DNA from: Nectonema munidae
Lineage: Eukaryota > Nematomorpha > Nectonematoida > Nectonematidae
Direction: 5' to 3'
Length of the DNA: 64,000 bases
Assembly: GCA_030549495.1 (NCBI GenBank)
Contig: JAUIRK010000049.1
Location: 62,001-126,000 of the forward strand
The notes below the pieces were generated by a model. It was not told the origin of the DNA and searched no databases. It saw only the letters and a list, made by a program, of their open reading frames with translations. Below are positions 11,122 through 25,900 of this stretch, piece by piece. The position numbers were made by a program, and so were the translations under genes. The stretch's first letter is position 1; every line of letters begins with the position of its first letter.

Positions 11122-11300
11122 ATAATAATCATTTTTACGGCTAATGTTCCCAGCACGCTGAGGTTTAGCCGGTTTTTACCACTATGGCAACTAATCTCTC
11201 ATTATTTTGCGTCTCCATTCATCTCTATTTTGCTCGTCCCCTAATGGTACATGTTGACTATCACTAATTCGGCATCTTTCGCACTTGGATGGAATCGAAT
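11122..11300 (-). mobile_element. LINE 3' end with (ATT)n tail
   Basis: Read on the minus strand, a decayed reading frame gives GDEQNRDEWRRKIMRD. This matches the end of many CR1-like LINE ORF2 proteins (a DRxxWRRxI motif). After an untranslated stretch it ends in five or so ATT repeats (plus-strand AAT at 11126-11140). A 3' simple-repeat tail is typical of such LINEs. The copy is short, so it was severely 5'-truncated on insertion. Confidence 0.5.
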
Positions 11301-11612
11301 TAGCCATGTATTAGGTTAAAATACGCCAAACTTGAAAACGTATCAACATATCTTGAATTTGAAATTTCTATTTTTACTTATAAACTTTTATTTGGTTACA
11401 TTGTATTATGAAATTTTTAGATTAAACTTCTCTCTAATACTTTTTTAGAAACAAAATGAGTGTCGGATTACCGATAGTACCAGATTACTGATTCCGTGAT
11501 TAGTGATAGTCAACCTACCACGTATGATTCTGAAAAGGGAGACTCGTTCTGTATATAATTACGCTTCAAATCGCCATAACTTCTTATATCTCAAAAATGT
11601 AATAATGCGTAC

Positions 11613-11768
11613 ATCAGATTGGATACGTAAAGTTTCCACGAGCTGGTTGAGATTTTCGTTTTCGTTCTTCAACTCAATCGCAATTTTATCTCGATCCAAG
11701 CAACTTTCAAACGGATTGGATATATTTTCCTTCGACTGAGCATCACTCTTAAGATCGTGAATTTCTTT
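11613..11768 (-). CDS. TRIP11: Golgin (GMAP-210-like) exon 4
   Basis: 156-nt exon of exactly 52 codons, phase 0 at both ends. The acceptor is TTCTTATTTTAG and the donor GTACGCA. It encodes coiled coil: KEIHDLKSDAQSKENISNPF, then DRDKIAIELKNENENLNQLV. Joined to exon 3 it gives QKEKEIHDLK, which parallels QKEVEISHLK at the same place in human GMAP-210 as I remember it. The introns on its two sides are 5.2 and 22.2 kb. Confidence 0.78.
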
Positions 11769-12092
11769 CTAAAATAAGAATATAATACATATCTCCATTA
11801 GAGATTGATTTACCGGTAGCGGGTTATGAATGGCGCCATTTTTAATTTTCTCTTATTTTTGCGCCTTTTCATATAAAGAATATAAAATATACGCCGTAAA
11901 ATCGAGGGCACCCACCTAAATTTAATCAAGACCGATTTAAGATCTCTCTATATACATTAATAATTCCTCTTATTAAATATAATTAACCAATCATAATTGT
12001 TTATAGTAAGCAATGAAAATTTTTTTATTGAAAGTGTGTATTCAAATCCTTTTTATTAACTCAAATTAATAAATTTCTATATTTATTAATAA

Positions 12093-12227
12093 GGCGCGTG
12101 AGTAAGGTTTGTTAGGTTCGATACCTCAAGGTCTTGGGTTCGATCCCGCATCAAGCCTACTTTCTCATAGTTCGATACAAGCGGCGCAATTGTGCCTTCT
12201 CGGTGAAAACACCCCACGAAAAAAAAA
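12093..12227 (+). repeat. tRNA-derived SINE candidate
   Basis: A GC-richer island with a perfect polymerase III B box, GGGTTCGATCCC at 12136-12147. A second B-box-like GGTTCGATACC precedes it at about 12114, and an A-box-like GCGTGAGTAAGG lies at the start. It ends in a nine-A run at 12219-12227. It does not fold into a clean tRNA cloverleaf. No target duplication was seen, so the limits are approximate. Confidence 0.45.
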
Positions 12228-12229
12228 CA

Positions 12230-15200
12230 TTCATCATTTAGCCCTTTTTGAGTTTTGAAAAGTAACCTTCTCTATTTTTATCAGATATTTAGTTTCGTTT
12301 GCTGATTACTTATTTATTTAGTTATTTAAGCATTAAATTTTTTGTATTAATTTTAAATATAAATTGCCAGCCCTAGTTGTTGCACTACTTTGACGAATTA
12401 ATGGTCCAACTGGGGCGAGTAATTTGAAAATGGGAATGCATAGGGTGGGCAGAAGTTCCGGTTTTTTAGGATTGTTCCTGTTTTACCGTCTCTAATGAAG
12501 GAATCTTTGACGATTTAGAAGACGAAACTCCATTTTTCATTCAGGAGTTTAAAGTAATTAACTCTATATATAATTAATTATCTCTTTTTTCAGTTAAAAC
12601 GTAGTCTTTTACTATCAATGTATTTTGCATGTTAATTATTTTTGTAAGGAATAAAAAATGTTGTCCCTGACTTTTTTCAAGATTATTTTTTCTCCTGATC
12701 ACTTTGTAATCTGGTAAAATGAAGATAGGGCAAGTTGGCAATGCTAATAGGGCAAATTTAATGCCATTTATTTAAAACGAAAATTAGGATATTAATTTTA
12801 ATAAAGATAATTTGAAACTATGAAAATCAATGATAACAAATGTTCATTTAAACTTAATTTATTGCCAATTAAGCAGAGGCATGGAAAACAAAAGTCGTTA
12901 TCAACAGCCACTGATGTTAATGAAAACTCGAGTATTATATATAATATATTATAATAAATACATTTTATACACTTTATTGGTATTTTATACCATTGTGAGT
13001 CAAGGATTATTTGAAACAGTATGCTTAATTTTATTTATATATGAGAATATCTTGTGTTATATAATATATATTGTCTTCATAAAAAATTAACCAGAAAAGC
13101 ATTATTATCATTAAATTTAATTAATATATTTTTTATAAAACAGTTTTTTAAATGGCATAAAATTGGAAAAAGGTTTAAAAAACTAACAAACTAGAAATTT
13201 TTCAGGATAATTTCCTTTACCACATTTATAAGAAAGATATATTTTGTAAATCTTTAGGAATTTGTGACGATTTTGAAGATCCTGCGTAACATAATTTGCT
13301 TTCTCTGTTCCTCACCGCAAGCTGTTTGGTTTTTTAGGTGCAAAAAATGAAATGATATTATTTTGTCTGTCTTTTTATTTGTTATCTTCTATAATGTAAA
13401 ATATTATTTCAATATATATATACGGCATTAAAAAAAGTAAAATATGGAAAAATAGTCAACATATTCTAGTAGAAAAAAAATGATTTAGATTAATAAACTT
13501 TTTCCATCTAGTGGATTTTCTGTTTCCTTCTTTTTTTTAAACTTATTCTTGAAACACAGGCAAAATGACCTTTTTAATTAATCTTATGATTATAATTGTT
13601 AGATACTAGTAGACAGTCACGGTATTCACTGGACATGATTGTTGTGGGGGCCATAGACAAGGATCATGTATGAAAATTGGGTAACGATCAGAAAAAGTTT
13701 GGGAGCCACTCCTTCATTTTAAATCTTTTAATAACTTAAGATAGATTAAAAATAGTGCTTCTGAAAAACTTTGAGAAGGAACGATAGATGAAAATCTAGA
13801 ATGAAACTTACACCCCAAAATAACTTGAGATGTGCGCTAAAAAAAGTTAAATCTTCCACTAGAAAAACATTCATTATTAAAATAATTTGGCGTTGCGCTA
13901 GTGAAAAAAAGCAGTGCAGTAAAAAAGAAATTAGAAGAAGCAAAGTGTAAGGAATAAATGGGTAGGGGTGAATCAAATACTTTTTTCTAATACAATACAA
14001 ATATTTCGTTCGTGATACCTGAATCTGAAAATACTGACACAGAAACGAGTTCTGATTCAAACATTATAAATAAAAATAGAAGCACTCCCATTTCAGATAA
14101 CACTTCTAATTTCAAATTCTGCATCAGATAACAATTATTTTGAAGAATTATTATATATCATCTTCACTTTTTATGGAGAAATAATTGTAATTATGGTATA
14201 ACGGCAATATCCCGCTTAATTCCGAAAAAAATATTCTTCAATTTGCATTAATTTTGTCTAGGGATGCTTCAAAAAAGTATATAATACGCTATTTGCACCT
14301 CATTTAGTGATAGAAAAGGTCATCAAGTTAAACATTTATGGTGACGCTCTATTAAAAAAAATATATGCGAAAATTGTGTTTAAACCTTTTTTTATTTTTT
14401 TTAATCAATTTTTTATTTAGCAATTTTGAATAAATTTTAATGCTATTATTGCATCCTTCATTTTTAATACCCTTTTTACTCCGTGTTTATTCTATTTGTA
14501 TCAGTTGATGATGTGAGGAAGACGAGGGTGTTCGAAAATTGATCACTGATTGATTAATTATTATTTACCGTTGTAATTTTTTCTCATGTCAAATCAGCAA
14601 CATTTCCCGCATATTTAGATGAATTATGAAGTCGGCGTTTCAAAGCCCGGTTTCAACTTTTATGTTCGAAATTACGATTGACGTACAGGGGTTAATAATG
14701 CAATAATGGTTGCTAAACTTTGTCTTCTTATTTTGCATACCTATATGAATCAGGCTTCGGCGTTTTGAAAGTAAAAAGAAGTAAGAAATAGATAGAAAAC
14801 AAGGAGATCACAGAAAATGACATCGTAAGTAAGAAAATCGAATAAGGCAAAGGACAAATACAGCGTTGAGAATATAGAAGACGCAATATAAAGAATCGAA
14901 AAATGAAAGATGTAAAAAAGATGCTTTTAATTTGACATTCAATAAAGGAATCATTAGTAATGGAGTTTTCTTACTGCATTTGACTGTGTCAGACTCGTAA
15001 ATGATTCGCTCCATTACGTATGTGGCATAGAATTATCGTCAAAAAACAAAGTAGTGTTTTCACTAGGGTTATATTTTTTTGATGCAGTTTTGGTTTGAAA
15101 CCGTTATGGTTTGCGCTACGCAATAACTTTTTTTGCTTTCAACCACGGATACATAAATATACATTTTTATCCGTGTTATGAAAGGAAAGCTTCTATATTT

Positions 15201-17768
15201 TGCACCAATCATAACCACGCTTCATTAACATTGACAGATGGATAATGCAGAAGAGAAGGAATAGTGTCTCGTACTCCTTTGATTACTTCCCATTATTATT
15301 ATATACGAAATGTAGGATATATGAGTTTTTGGATGCGGATACTTACCACCATCATCAATGGTTGTGTGTATCCGTGATCAGCATACACACGAAATGAATA
15401 ATATAGTGATTGTACGAGGATACCATGCGACACAATAATGAATAGCCTAATTTAATAATGACGAAATACAAATGTTAATGTTTAAAATTTTTCAAAAATA
15501 GAGTGTAGAACAAAGGAAATGTATTTTGTATTGAATGCAAAAAAATTATTAAAATAAGGTAAACCAAAGTTGCTAAAATACCCAGCTATGATTTAATAGT
15601 TCTTCAAAATTTCTTCATATCCAAATACGGAAATTCGAGGTGAAAAATTTGAGTATCCCATAAGCTAGGTGGAAGCAGGTCAATTCCCCCTATGGACAAT
15701 ACAGTCTCTAAAGATATTGATATTTAATATTGCCTTGATGCCAATTGTTCAGGGGCAGAATTGCCTTAAGGACGAATTGACTCTAAACCAGTTAATCGCA
15801 CCATTTCAAGTATACAAGATACAATCAATTTTTCTGTGAAGAATAGAAGAAACAGTAAAAAGAATTCAAAAGTGTTCTTTTTGGCAATGTTGCAGTATCC
15901 GTGTGTGCACAAGTTGAATAAAGAGATTTAGAACAAGAAAAACTATACTTGATAACTAACTTTAATAATAATTAATGATACTAAAAAATAACTCTTAGGA
16001 TCAAAAAAGCATGATAAAATGTAGAATTCAAGTGAATTCATCTCAAAAATGTTGGTGAATTCAAGTGCTGAAAAGTCAACTCGTTTTTTCTACCTGTTAT
16101 TCTTGCGCACGGATAGTGCAACATTACCATTGTTACAAAATATACATTACGTTTAAGTTCTATTTTGTTCTTTTGCAAATCTACTTCATCCTTTTGAAAT
16201 TTAATTTTGTCTTTCTTTACAAAAAGACAAAAGAGAATTACAAAAAGAGAAAAGAGAATTGTGAAACGAGGAAGTAGAATTGAAAAAGTAAGAAATAGAA
16301 CTAAAATGGTGTTGACAAATTTGGAAAGAAGATAGAATTTTAACAGCAGTTCATCGTATTTTCTAATTCATAGATAAACATATTTGAGTACAACTATACC
16401 ATTTTCCTTTTATGCTGGAATTCTAAGATAAAGAAAACAAACCTAACCCAAACCACTCCATAACCAGCTAAGCCAAATATATATAGGTGCAAAATATAGA
16501 ATTCTGGTGACTCTTGGAATATCATATCACAATTAATCTCAAATTTCAAGGAAAAAGAGCCAGAAATGATGCTTAAAGAAGACTACGTTGTTACCCTGTG
16601 GATGAAGAGGGAAATAAATTTACCAAATAAAACATGGAGAGAGGAATTACCTGGGATGTGGGGAAAATATACAAGTTAATGCCATCCTATATCATTGTCT
16701 CCATAGAGCATCGTTTTCGAGAGCATGTTGGCGAGTTTTAGATAGAGCAGAGGAAGAAATGAAAGAGGGAAAAGACAAAATAAATAAAAAGTGGAATGAG
16801 AGGATTTAGAAGTTGTAGAAATAGTAGCGATTCTCACAAGTGTTCAAACAAAAAATTTGCCATCATCTCATTTTCTGCTACACACAGGAAAGGATGGGAC
16901 AAAGGCACGCACGCACGCATGCACTCACAGACATTACTCACTGCAGACAGCAGCGATTCATCACGTGGGAGCACGAGAAGGCATTATGGAGAAGAAGTAC
17001 GTGGTGTAGTAGACCAAAGCTGTTTACACAGTCATGCATAAATATATAGCCGCACATATGAAATGTTGAGAGTGTGAGGCTTTTAATCAAAATAAATAAC
17101 TTCATTATAATATTCGATTATAAATATTGACATTTTTGTGGTTAGCACTTCTCCTTTTACTCCTTCATTTTTGCAGACATCATCACCATCATCATCACAG
17201 TGATTATTGCGCTTACTCTGGTTTTAAAACGAAGTCTTTCCCACTACATCTGGTATCTATGCTGATGCTGATAACGATATCAACTTGAAAGATTTGAAGA
17301 TGATGGTAATGATGACTTGTGTATGATAAATGATGAAACGAGGTGAATGAATTGGAAGAGTTAACCTCCTCACAGTTAGAAAAACGACTAAACATTTGTT
17401 TTGTCAAAAAATTACCATCGAACCACATATACTTTCGAATTATTTCTAAAAGCATCAATCAATTAGAAATGATGTCGTCACATTCATGTATGTAATTATT
17501 ATTAAATGTGTGTATGTTTAGTGTATACATCACCATGAAAAAATCTTTCCATCCTGACTGACAAAGGGAGAATTATCATGACAGATATTTTATATCGATA
17601 GCATACTTACATTCGTTCAATAAAAAAAGGTAATAACTCATAAAAATAAACTCTCATATTTAAAAAGTGAGTAGAGGATAACAAGAAAAGGGGGAGGAGA
17701 AAATGAAATATATTTTAAATTATTTTGCGTGTGTGGAAAAGATGTGAGATCTCAGTTTGCCAGACACA
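12230..17768. other. Golgin intron 3, little recognised
   Basis: 5.5 kb of AT-rich sequence. There is a Ser/Asp/Thr-rich coding-like run on the plus strand near 14000-14095 (SENTDTETSSDSN), which is too short to name. Small CACG and CATCAT runs lie near 16904-16925 and 17178-17200. I found no exon, target duplication or matched terminal repeats. Confidence 0.3.
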
Positions 17769-18227
17769 TTAACCCATTAATGACCAACCTCTAGCATATG
17801 AGTTTTGAGCTAATTTATGATAGTTTTATGTAAACAGAACTCAATTACACTATTCATAACATTCTAGAACGTATATATAATTTTTTAGAGCAAAAAAATA
17901 AATCATAACCAAAAAGTTATATTGTCGTTAAAGGGAGCATATCATTTTATTGATGATGTGCTCCATATATAATATATAAAAGTAAATTGAAAAGAAACTC
18001 AAGGGGAAACTTAAAAAAGTAAAATATACACATGTTTATGAACCTGAAAAAGTGGACTCAGTGAAACTGAAAGCTGAGATTGGAAATAATGAAGAGAGCA
18101 AATACCAACCTCCGAACCTTAAAACTAAAGATGGAGTATTGTCAGTTTGAAAAAAAGAAGAGTGTCTATTTTTTTATTGTAGCAAGAAACAAGATGAAAA
18201 AAGATTCAACAAATTTATTAAAAAACT

Positions 18228-19941
18228 TTATTTTGAATGAAAAGCTGTGAAGCAATGCATATGTAGAGCCACGTTACACTTGGTGCATCTTTTTTTAGTA
18301 CCTTTTTTACAAAACACACATATTTTTTGAGTAGGAAGATTGCCAAAGTCATGGTCTTTTTGATCAAGTCTAATGTCATTGCTAACTTTATTTGTAAAAA
18401 AAGGAATTTGAATTTTGTTTGCAGAATTTTGCAGAAGATATGTGTTAACAATTTCACGTATGAACCCAAGTTGATCCAGAGGTTTATCTTTATACAGACA
18501 ACTTTTTTTGTACAAAAACCAAGAATTTTGTAGCGATGCGTGAAATAAAAATCGGAAGAAAGGCCACCACCACTTCTTTAAACGTATGCTCATTTGGTAT
18601 TGTGTAACATTTTGATTTGATCTGTCCACTCCACCCATCAATTTGTTATATTCTGCTATACCATTTGGTTGTTGTATGTATATAATTTTTTTTGTTGAAG
18701 AGCACCATCTTTTAATTTTTTTTATTGGCTTTACTCCTAGGCAGGTGGATGCAAGATTCACTACGTTATTATCCCTCCAGGTTATAACAATTATTTTAGA
18801 ACTTGCGTCATAGCGATAATCAAAATTACCTCTTTTTTTTTTAAGTAAGCATTTTTTATTAAGAATTGGACATTTCTGCAACCTATCACTTCTTATTACA
18901 CCTGTGGCGTGAAATCCCTTCTTTCTTAGAAGTTCGAACAAATGCAAGGAGCAGAAGTAATTATCCATTATCAGGTGGTAATTACTTTGTGGTAAAAGAT
19001 TAGCGAATTTCATTACCACACTACCTCCTATTCCTAATTCTTTGTTATATACTTCAGATTTACCCGCATATGGTGAAATAGAAATAATGTAGCCATCTGA
19101 AGTGCACATTGTCCACGTCTTATACCCGAATCTAATAGGCTTTCCTTTCATAAATTGTTTAGAAGGATGCTTGCCGTAATATTCAATCATGGATTCATCA
19201 ATACTAATATTTTTCGATTCAGGCATATAACGTAAAAAACGAAGGTTTATTTTGTCATAAAAAGGCTTTATTTTTGCCAACTTATTACCGCATTCTAGGC
19301 ACTGGTTATCAGCTAAATGAATATAGCTAAGAATTTTCTCAAAGCGATTACGACTAAATGCTTTAGCTATCGCTATGTTATGTATATCGTCTTTTTGCTC
19401 CCAAAACATTCTAGTTCTGCAAACTGGGCTGTAACCACTTATCATAAGAACACTTAAAGCTTAACTCAGATTTATCCATACTAAAATTTAAATCCCCCTT
19501 ATCCCTTTTAGCATACAAGATTGTCTGTTGTAGAATAAATTCCATAATTTCATCATCAAAAAAAAGCTCAAAATATTTTACTGGGGAAAATGAGTTTATA
19601 TCATCTAGAGAGGCTTGAATGCGGGAATCGTTATTACACAATATACTTTTTATGTCAATTTTTTTCCATTTTCTTGAGTCTGGAGTTCTTTTATCTATCA
19701 TAGTATCATCTTCATCGCCGCATAACTCCTTCGAACCATCGATATTATTTAAAACCAAACTTGCACTAGCATTCAATTGTTTTCCCGAAAGGTTGTCGAT
19801 TGAAAGTTCATAATCTTCATCACCACTGTCAACATCGCTTATGTATGAATTTTCTGGAGGACAAATGTAAATTTGAGCAGAAGAAAATTCACTATCAGTC
19901 AAAAATGATATGGCTTCATTCACATTCATATTCTGAAACAT
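18228..19941 (-). CDS. piggyBac transposase, one frame break
   Basis: The N-terminal part (19941 to about 19455) is acidic and disordered, then reads FELFFDDEIMEFILQQT and TILYAKRDKG, the usual start of the DDE_Tnp_1_7 domain. The C-terminal part (19445-18228, 405 residues) carries SRNRFEKILSYIHLADN, the first catalytic Asp in SIDESM (residue 83 of this part), KGKPIRFGYKTW, GIGGSVVMKF, the second Asp in LIMDNYF (residue 161), GVIRSDRLQKCP and the third Asp in MGGVDRSN. A C-terminal Cys/His finger (CVFCKKG, CTKC, HMHC) follows. All three catalytic Asp are present. The two parts are in different frames; the expected junction is ELSFK to VLMISGYSP near 19455. One indel, or an assembly error, separates it from a full-length product of about 580 residues. 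The start at 19941 gives MFQNMNVNEA. Confidence 0.9.
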
Positions 19942-19985
19942 TTATTAGTATAAAAACTCTCGTTATAACCTTACTACACACGGAC

Positions 19986-20930
<945 letters not shown>

Positions 20931-22329
20931 CATTCTATTCTCTTTTACATAAATACACACACATACATATAGACGAGCAAAAAATTGGTATACTTACGAA
21001 AAAAGAAATTAAAAAGAAAATTTAGATTCAGAAATTCAGTGAATGTTTCAGAAAAGTAAAAAGAAATAAAGAAAATTGAAAAAGATCGAGGTAGTCGTAA
21101 TCGAATACGGATCAAAAGGCAGTGCAGTAATTTTGGCCTTGAAAGATACTTTACGTTTTGTATCACATCAATATTACTGTCGCATTTGGAACTTCAAAAT
21201 AAAAATTTTAACAATATTCTGTACAAAGAACAAATGATAAACAAACGATAAACTTTTCTTCTAGAAAAACTCCATTACATTATTGTTTACATTGATTATG
21301 TGCAATCAAGGTCACATAGTTACTGCGTAAATTTATACGGTAATGAAGCCTGCACTTAAAAATGGTATATTAGGATCTTGTTGTAACGAGTTTTATTGTC
21401 GATTGGCCAGATAAAAGTGAACACAGAGATTTTTTCGGAAATTACATAATTGACCTTGATTATGTAGTCTTTTGTGACAATATAACTTAAAAGTTATATT
21501 TTATTTTGTTGATTCAAAGAACTCCAAAAATATCTTTTTTTTAATTCTGAGTTTTAGGTTCTCCTTATTACACTCTAATTTAGTTATAAAGATTGCATCG
21601 AGGCTTAATGTCTGCTTTATCGTGCCATAGTTTTGGTACTGGTAAAATAGTAATTATTTTGTAACTGGTTTTCATACTGGAGCTCATTATTTCTATTTTG
21701 AAGATATGTGCCCCAATAAATCAACAGGTTTATTTAACAAAACTGTCATTAAGGTCTTTAGATTAAAAAATATATGAAAAAACGTTTTTGTGTTAAGAAA
21801 TTTTATAGTAAAAAAAACATAACTTTTAAGTTAGGATGTCATTAATGGGTTAACGAGAAGAGTGTTTATTGTAGAGTTGTCATTCAGAATGATCATCCAT
21901 CCGTCTACAATGTATGTTGAGGAATTTGAGGTTCTCAAGCAGCCAAAAAACTATAACATTTAATCCGTTTACACATAATGATCTATTTTTGGACATTAAT
22001 GATAATTTTCAAGTTATATCCATAAAATTCAATAGGTATTTCCTCCAAATTTCATTCATTCAGTTACAAGCATACTCAAAGCGTTAAACCAAATTTGAAT
22101 AAAAAAGGCAAATATTCTTTTTTTAACCTGTAATGTGTTGATAGAATATCTTTTTTCCACACTTAAACAAAGATAAAAAACATACTTAGGAATTTTTTAA
22201 ACCCAAATTTTTGAGTATGTATCAAAAATCAGTGAAAAAATCGTACCAATCAAAACAGTATGACCAAGAATAAAGAATTGTATCTTTACTTCACGCTGAA
22301 CTTTGGTAATTTGTTATTGTCTGGTTACA

Positions 22330-22980
22330 ACTATCGCCCTAGAGAGAAAGTGTTTTGGTCAGTCTCCAGATGTGCATTGTCCATTGTTGGCTGGCGCCTT
22401 GAGTAGAAACAGGTTCCAGCAGTTGAGATGCTTTATTCATTTTTGTGACAACACTAACTTGAGTAATGAATAATGATAAACTTTTCAAGGTAAGATTTCC
22501 TTTAGAAGACATCCCAGTTTGGGTTTTTTGGTCCTTACTTTTCATTGATGAGAGGATGATTGAGTACTTTGGTAGAAATTAGGTGTGGGTATAAAGCTTG
22601 GTGTTTGTGCTCAAAGGAAGGTTTTACATTCAGGTATAATATCTATACATGGAAATCAGGAGATAAAGCTCTCAAAAAAACGATTTAGGCTTAGGCGGTT
22701 CTGTTGTTTTAGAACTTTTGAAAGACATACCATCATACATGAAACACACTGTTTGTTCTAACAACTTTTTACAGAGTATTCTTTTCTAAGGGAGTTGAAA
22801 TCAAAATGGTTTAATGCTTTGGGAACAGTAAGGCAAAATAGAGTTTTGAACTGCCCATTGCTAGACGTTAAAAAATGGAGAAAAATAGAGGGTAATATGA
22901 TTTTGCCTGCAGTAATTTTTATAAGATAGATGGATACTAAGTGTGTTATTGTTGTAAGCTGGGGAATGAATTTTTACGCA
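22330..22980 (+). pseudogene. Old piggyBac transposase remnant
   Basis: Across several plus-strand frames the piggyBac order is preserved. From about 22338 comes REKVFWS, then GALSRNRFQQL, then FIHFCDNTNL near 22437. CGYKAWCLCSKEGF lies near 22587, GLGGSVVLELLKDIP near 22691 and GTVRQNRVLNCPLL near 22824. Many stops and frame changes separate these blocks, and the parts bearing the first and third catalytic Asp are not readable. No TTAA-flanked ends were found. The copy is on the opposite strand to, and more decayed than, the element 500 bp to its left, so it is a separate older insertion. Confidence 0.75.
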
Positions 22981-22999
22981 AATTTACATTTTATGATTT

Positions 23000-25900
23000 C
23001 CCACGAGAATTAAACTAATAAGCATTTTGTGAAGGAGGGGCCAAAACTGATTTAAATGGTGCCTAACTATAAGAAAGTGTATACATTATATATTTCAAGG
23101 GAGTTCTAGGGGGTGGGGCAAAAAAAGATTCGATGATATGTGCTTTTAAGACAAATGCCAACGAGAAAGGTTTCGGAGCGAGAAAAAGCATATGGCTCCG
23201 AATTCGGAGCATAAATATTTCAATGTCTGGCTCCGGCGTTGTCAATTTTTTTCTTAAGTTTTGAAAGGTTCGCTATAACGTTGTTTGGTACATAACTAAC
23301 GTATGAAAACTCATACTGTGAAACTTTTAATTTTAAGATATCATAATTTTTCAAAAGATGCTTGTTTAGTCATCTAAATAAAAAAAATAGATTCATCTAA
23401 AAACTAGTTGATAAATTAATAACCCATTGGACAAAGAAAAAATAGAAATAATTTTAAAAGTAGAAGTCTAGTGTATTCATGCAACAAACCTTATACTTCC
23501 TTAGCGATTAAAATGAAAAATAAAATATCCAAGTAAAATTTATGTATATATAAATATAATTAATTGATATGGCGAAGTTGGTGTACATTAGTTAGTGTTG
23601 TCTTCATATATGATTCGTAGCATTTGTATAATCTTTCCTTCTTTGTGATGTTTTTTTTCTTCCTTTTTTTACAATTTAGTTATTTATTCGCCATTCTTTT
23701 CTATGATGTAATTATTTATTTTATGATTATTATATAAACTATTTTCAAATACATTTTTTACATATATTGTTAGCTTTTCTATATTTGTTCTGGATAAAAT
23801 GAATTCTATTAGGATATCATACCAGCGGCTTGAAATGGCCTTTTGAGTTTCCTCGCATTTTAACGTGAAATATGTAATACATCTTTTCTTCATAAATATT
23901 TTATAATGATGAAATGACATGAATATTATTATTGTTTTCTGTGTTATGCGAAATAAATTCTTCTTCTTCTTCTTATAAACAGAAGGAAAGAATCTTACTT
24001 CACTATTAAAGCTCTTTTCTATAAAAATTTTTTCATCTTTTTAAAATACACTCCTCTTGATAAAGAGCCCAAGGTCGAAATATTGAGTAGATTTATTTTG
24101 TTCGTAAAGTCAAGAAATAAAATCATTTTTCTTTTGAAAATCTATTTGATTCTTTCCTTCTTATATAAATATACGTCAGATAGAAGTAAAATGCAAACTC
24201 CCATTTCAAGTTTTGACTCTGCGAAAGGAAATAGCATTAGTGTGAAATACTATTTTCAATTTTACACTTATATATTTAGGTTATCATGGCATCGCTTTAG
24301 AATTTATTAGTAGTCGATATAATTTGAGAGAAGTACTAATACAAAACTATGTATTAAGCAATAAAAACAGAATAAACTGATTCAGAATAATTAATTATCA
24401 AATCAGATTGACTTTTATGGTATTGCCGGCTCCGAATGCGACTTCATGCTTGAAAATCACATCTGCTTCAACGGCTCTTTTTTCTTTTGTGAGCACTTGT
24501 CTGAAAATTTGTTAAGGGTGTGAGCAATTGTCTTGTGAACATTTGCCCGCGCACCCAAAAAAATCACAGAGAGGGAGGGGAGAGATGCGTTATTTAGTTA
24601 AATCCACTTGAATTCACTTATTTAAATATTTCAAAATATGTTTGAATATTTTAAAATTCACTTACAAATGTTACTTGTAGAAGGACAATTAACTGATCGA
24701 TATCGATCATTGGTCAATTGAGGTTTCTACAAAATAATTGTTTGCTTAACGTCGTTTGAATAACCCATTAACTAATAACTAATAAACTTACAAATAAAAT
24801 AACTAGCAAACTGACTAATAAAGTTAACTAATAATATTAAAAACTAAAAAAAATCGCTTAAAGTGAATTTAAGTAAAATGTCGACGCCTATGTTACGTGG
24901 CAAAATCACATTCAAAGATAGATGGATAGATACACACACACACACATACAAGAAAGGTTTCCAGATGATACTTTATTCATTTACATGGGGTGAAATAAAT
25001 TCATCCACAATAACTACAAAACTATTTTTCAACGCTAACGAACGACATGCAAAAGTTGGTTTTGAAGGAAGACGGCGGACACGTTATGAAACTTGTTGGA
25101 GTCAAATTTCGGCAAAATTATGCCGACACGGACTCAGATAGAATCAATAAAACTGTTCACAACACTACTGACAGATATAAGAGAATTTATTTCATTTTTA
25201 AGAACATTTTAAGTTCTGTCCAGCCAAATCCCCCCCCCCCCCTATTGACGGGCATGGATATAATAAATGAGTTTAGGCAAGACATCTAAATAATTCGAAG
25301 ATGCTGCCACAGTCCACCTTCTACATGACTTGTAGGATACTGTTTGCAACATCTCCTCCAATTTTAAATTTGTTGTACTTCAGTAAGGAATCTTGTTTCC
25401 CATCAATATCAGAAAGTTCAATTTGCGTTAAAGAAAGCACATACACTACTTTGAAAATTCTCTCCGAGTGTTTTCTCGGCTTATATGCTGAATATGAAGC
25501 TACTCTGCACAAAATAATCCAAGATTCACATTCTTTCATATTCAATGTTTTAGGTAAGGGGGTTTTAAAATAAAAGATATTAATTTTCTTGCAGACATAA
25601 CTGTACAACATACGGTATAATTTTTAGCTAAAGCGCAACTATGAGATACGTAATCTATCCATTAATATAACACATCCTTTGGGAAGATTTGTGTCAGTAA
25701 TAAGTCCTTTTAAAATAGATAAAAAAGAAACATATCTTTTTAGCGAACAATCCTGAAACATAAAGCTTACTAAATGATTGAAGTGAAACTTAAGACCAAA
25801 ATGACGAGGTTTTTAGGGTCATAGATATAAGTAACTTTTTTAATCAAATCTGTTAATATAGGATAAATTTAATATACATAAAATACTAAAAATTTTAGGT

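Noticed and set aside
12830-13090. 86-codon plus-strand frame
   Set aside because: Composition is AT-rich low complexity (Ile, Tyr, Leu, Phe), with no splice context or motif.
13746-14060. 104-codon hydrophobic minus-strand frame
   Set aside because: It is antisense to a Ser/Asp/Thr-rich patch that reads better on the plus strand, and has no family signal of its own.
17213-17458. 81-codon minus-strand frame with His and Ser repeats
   Set aside because: Arises from ATG/CAT-rich simple sequence.
18327-19813. Plus-strand frames over the piggyBac gene
   Set aside because: Antisense shadows of the transposase.
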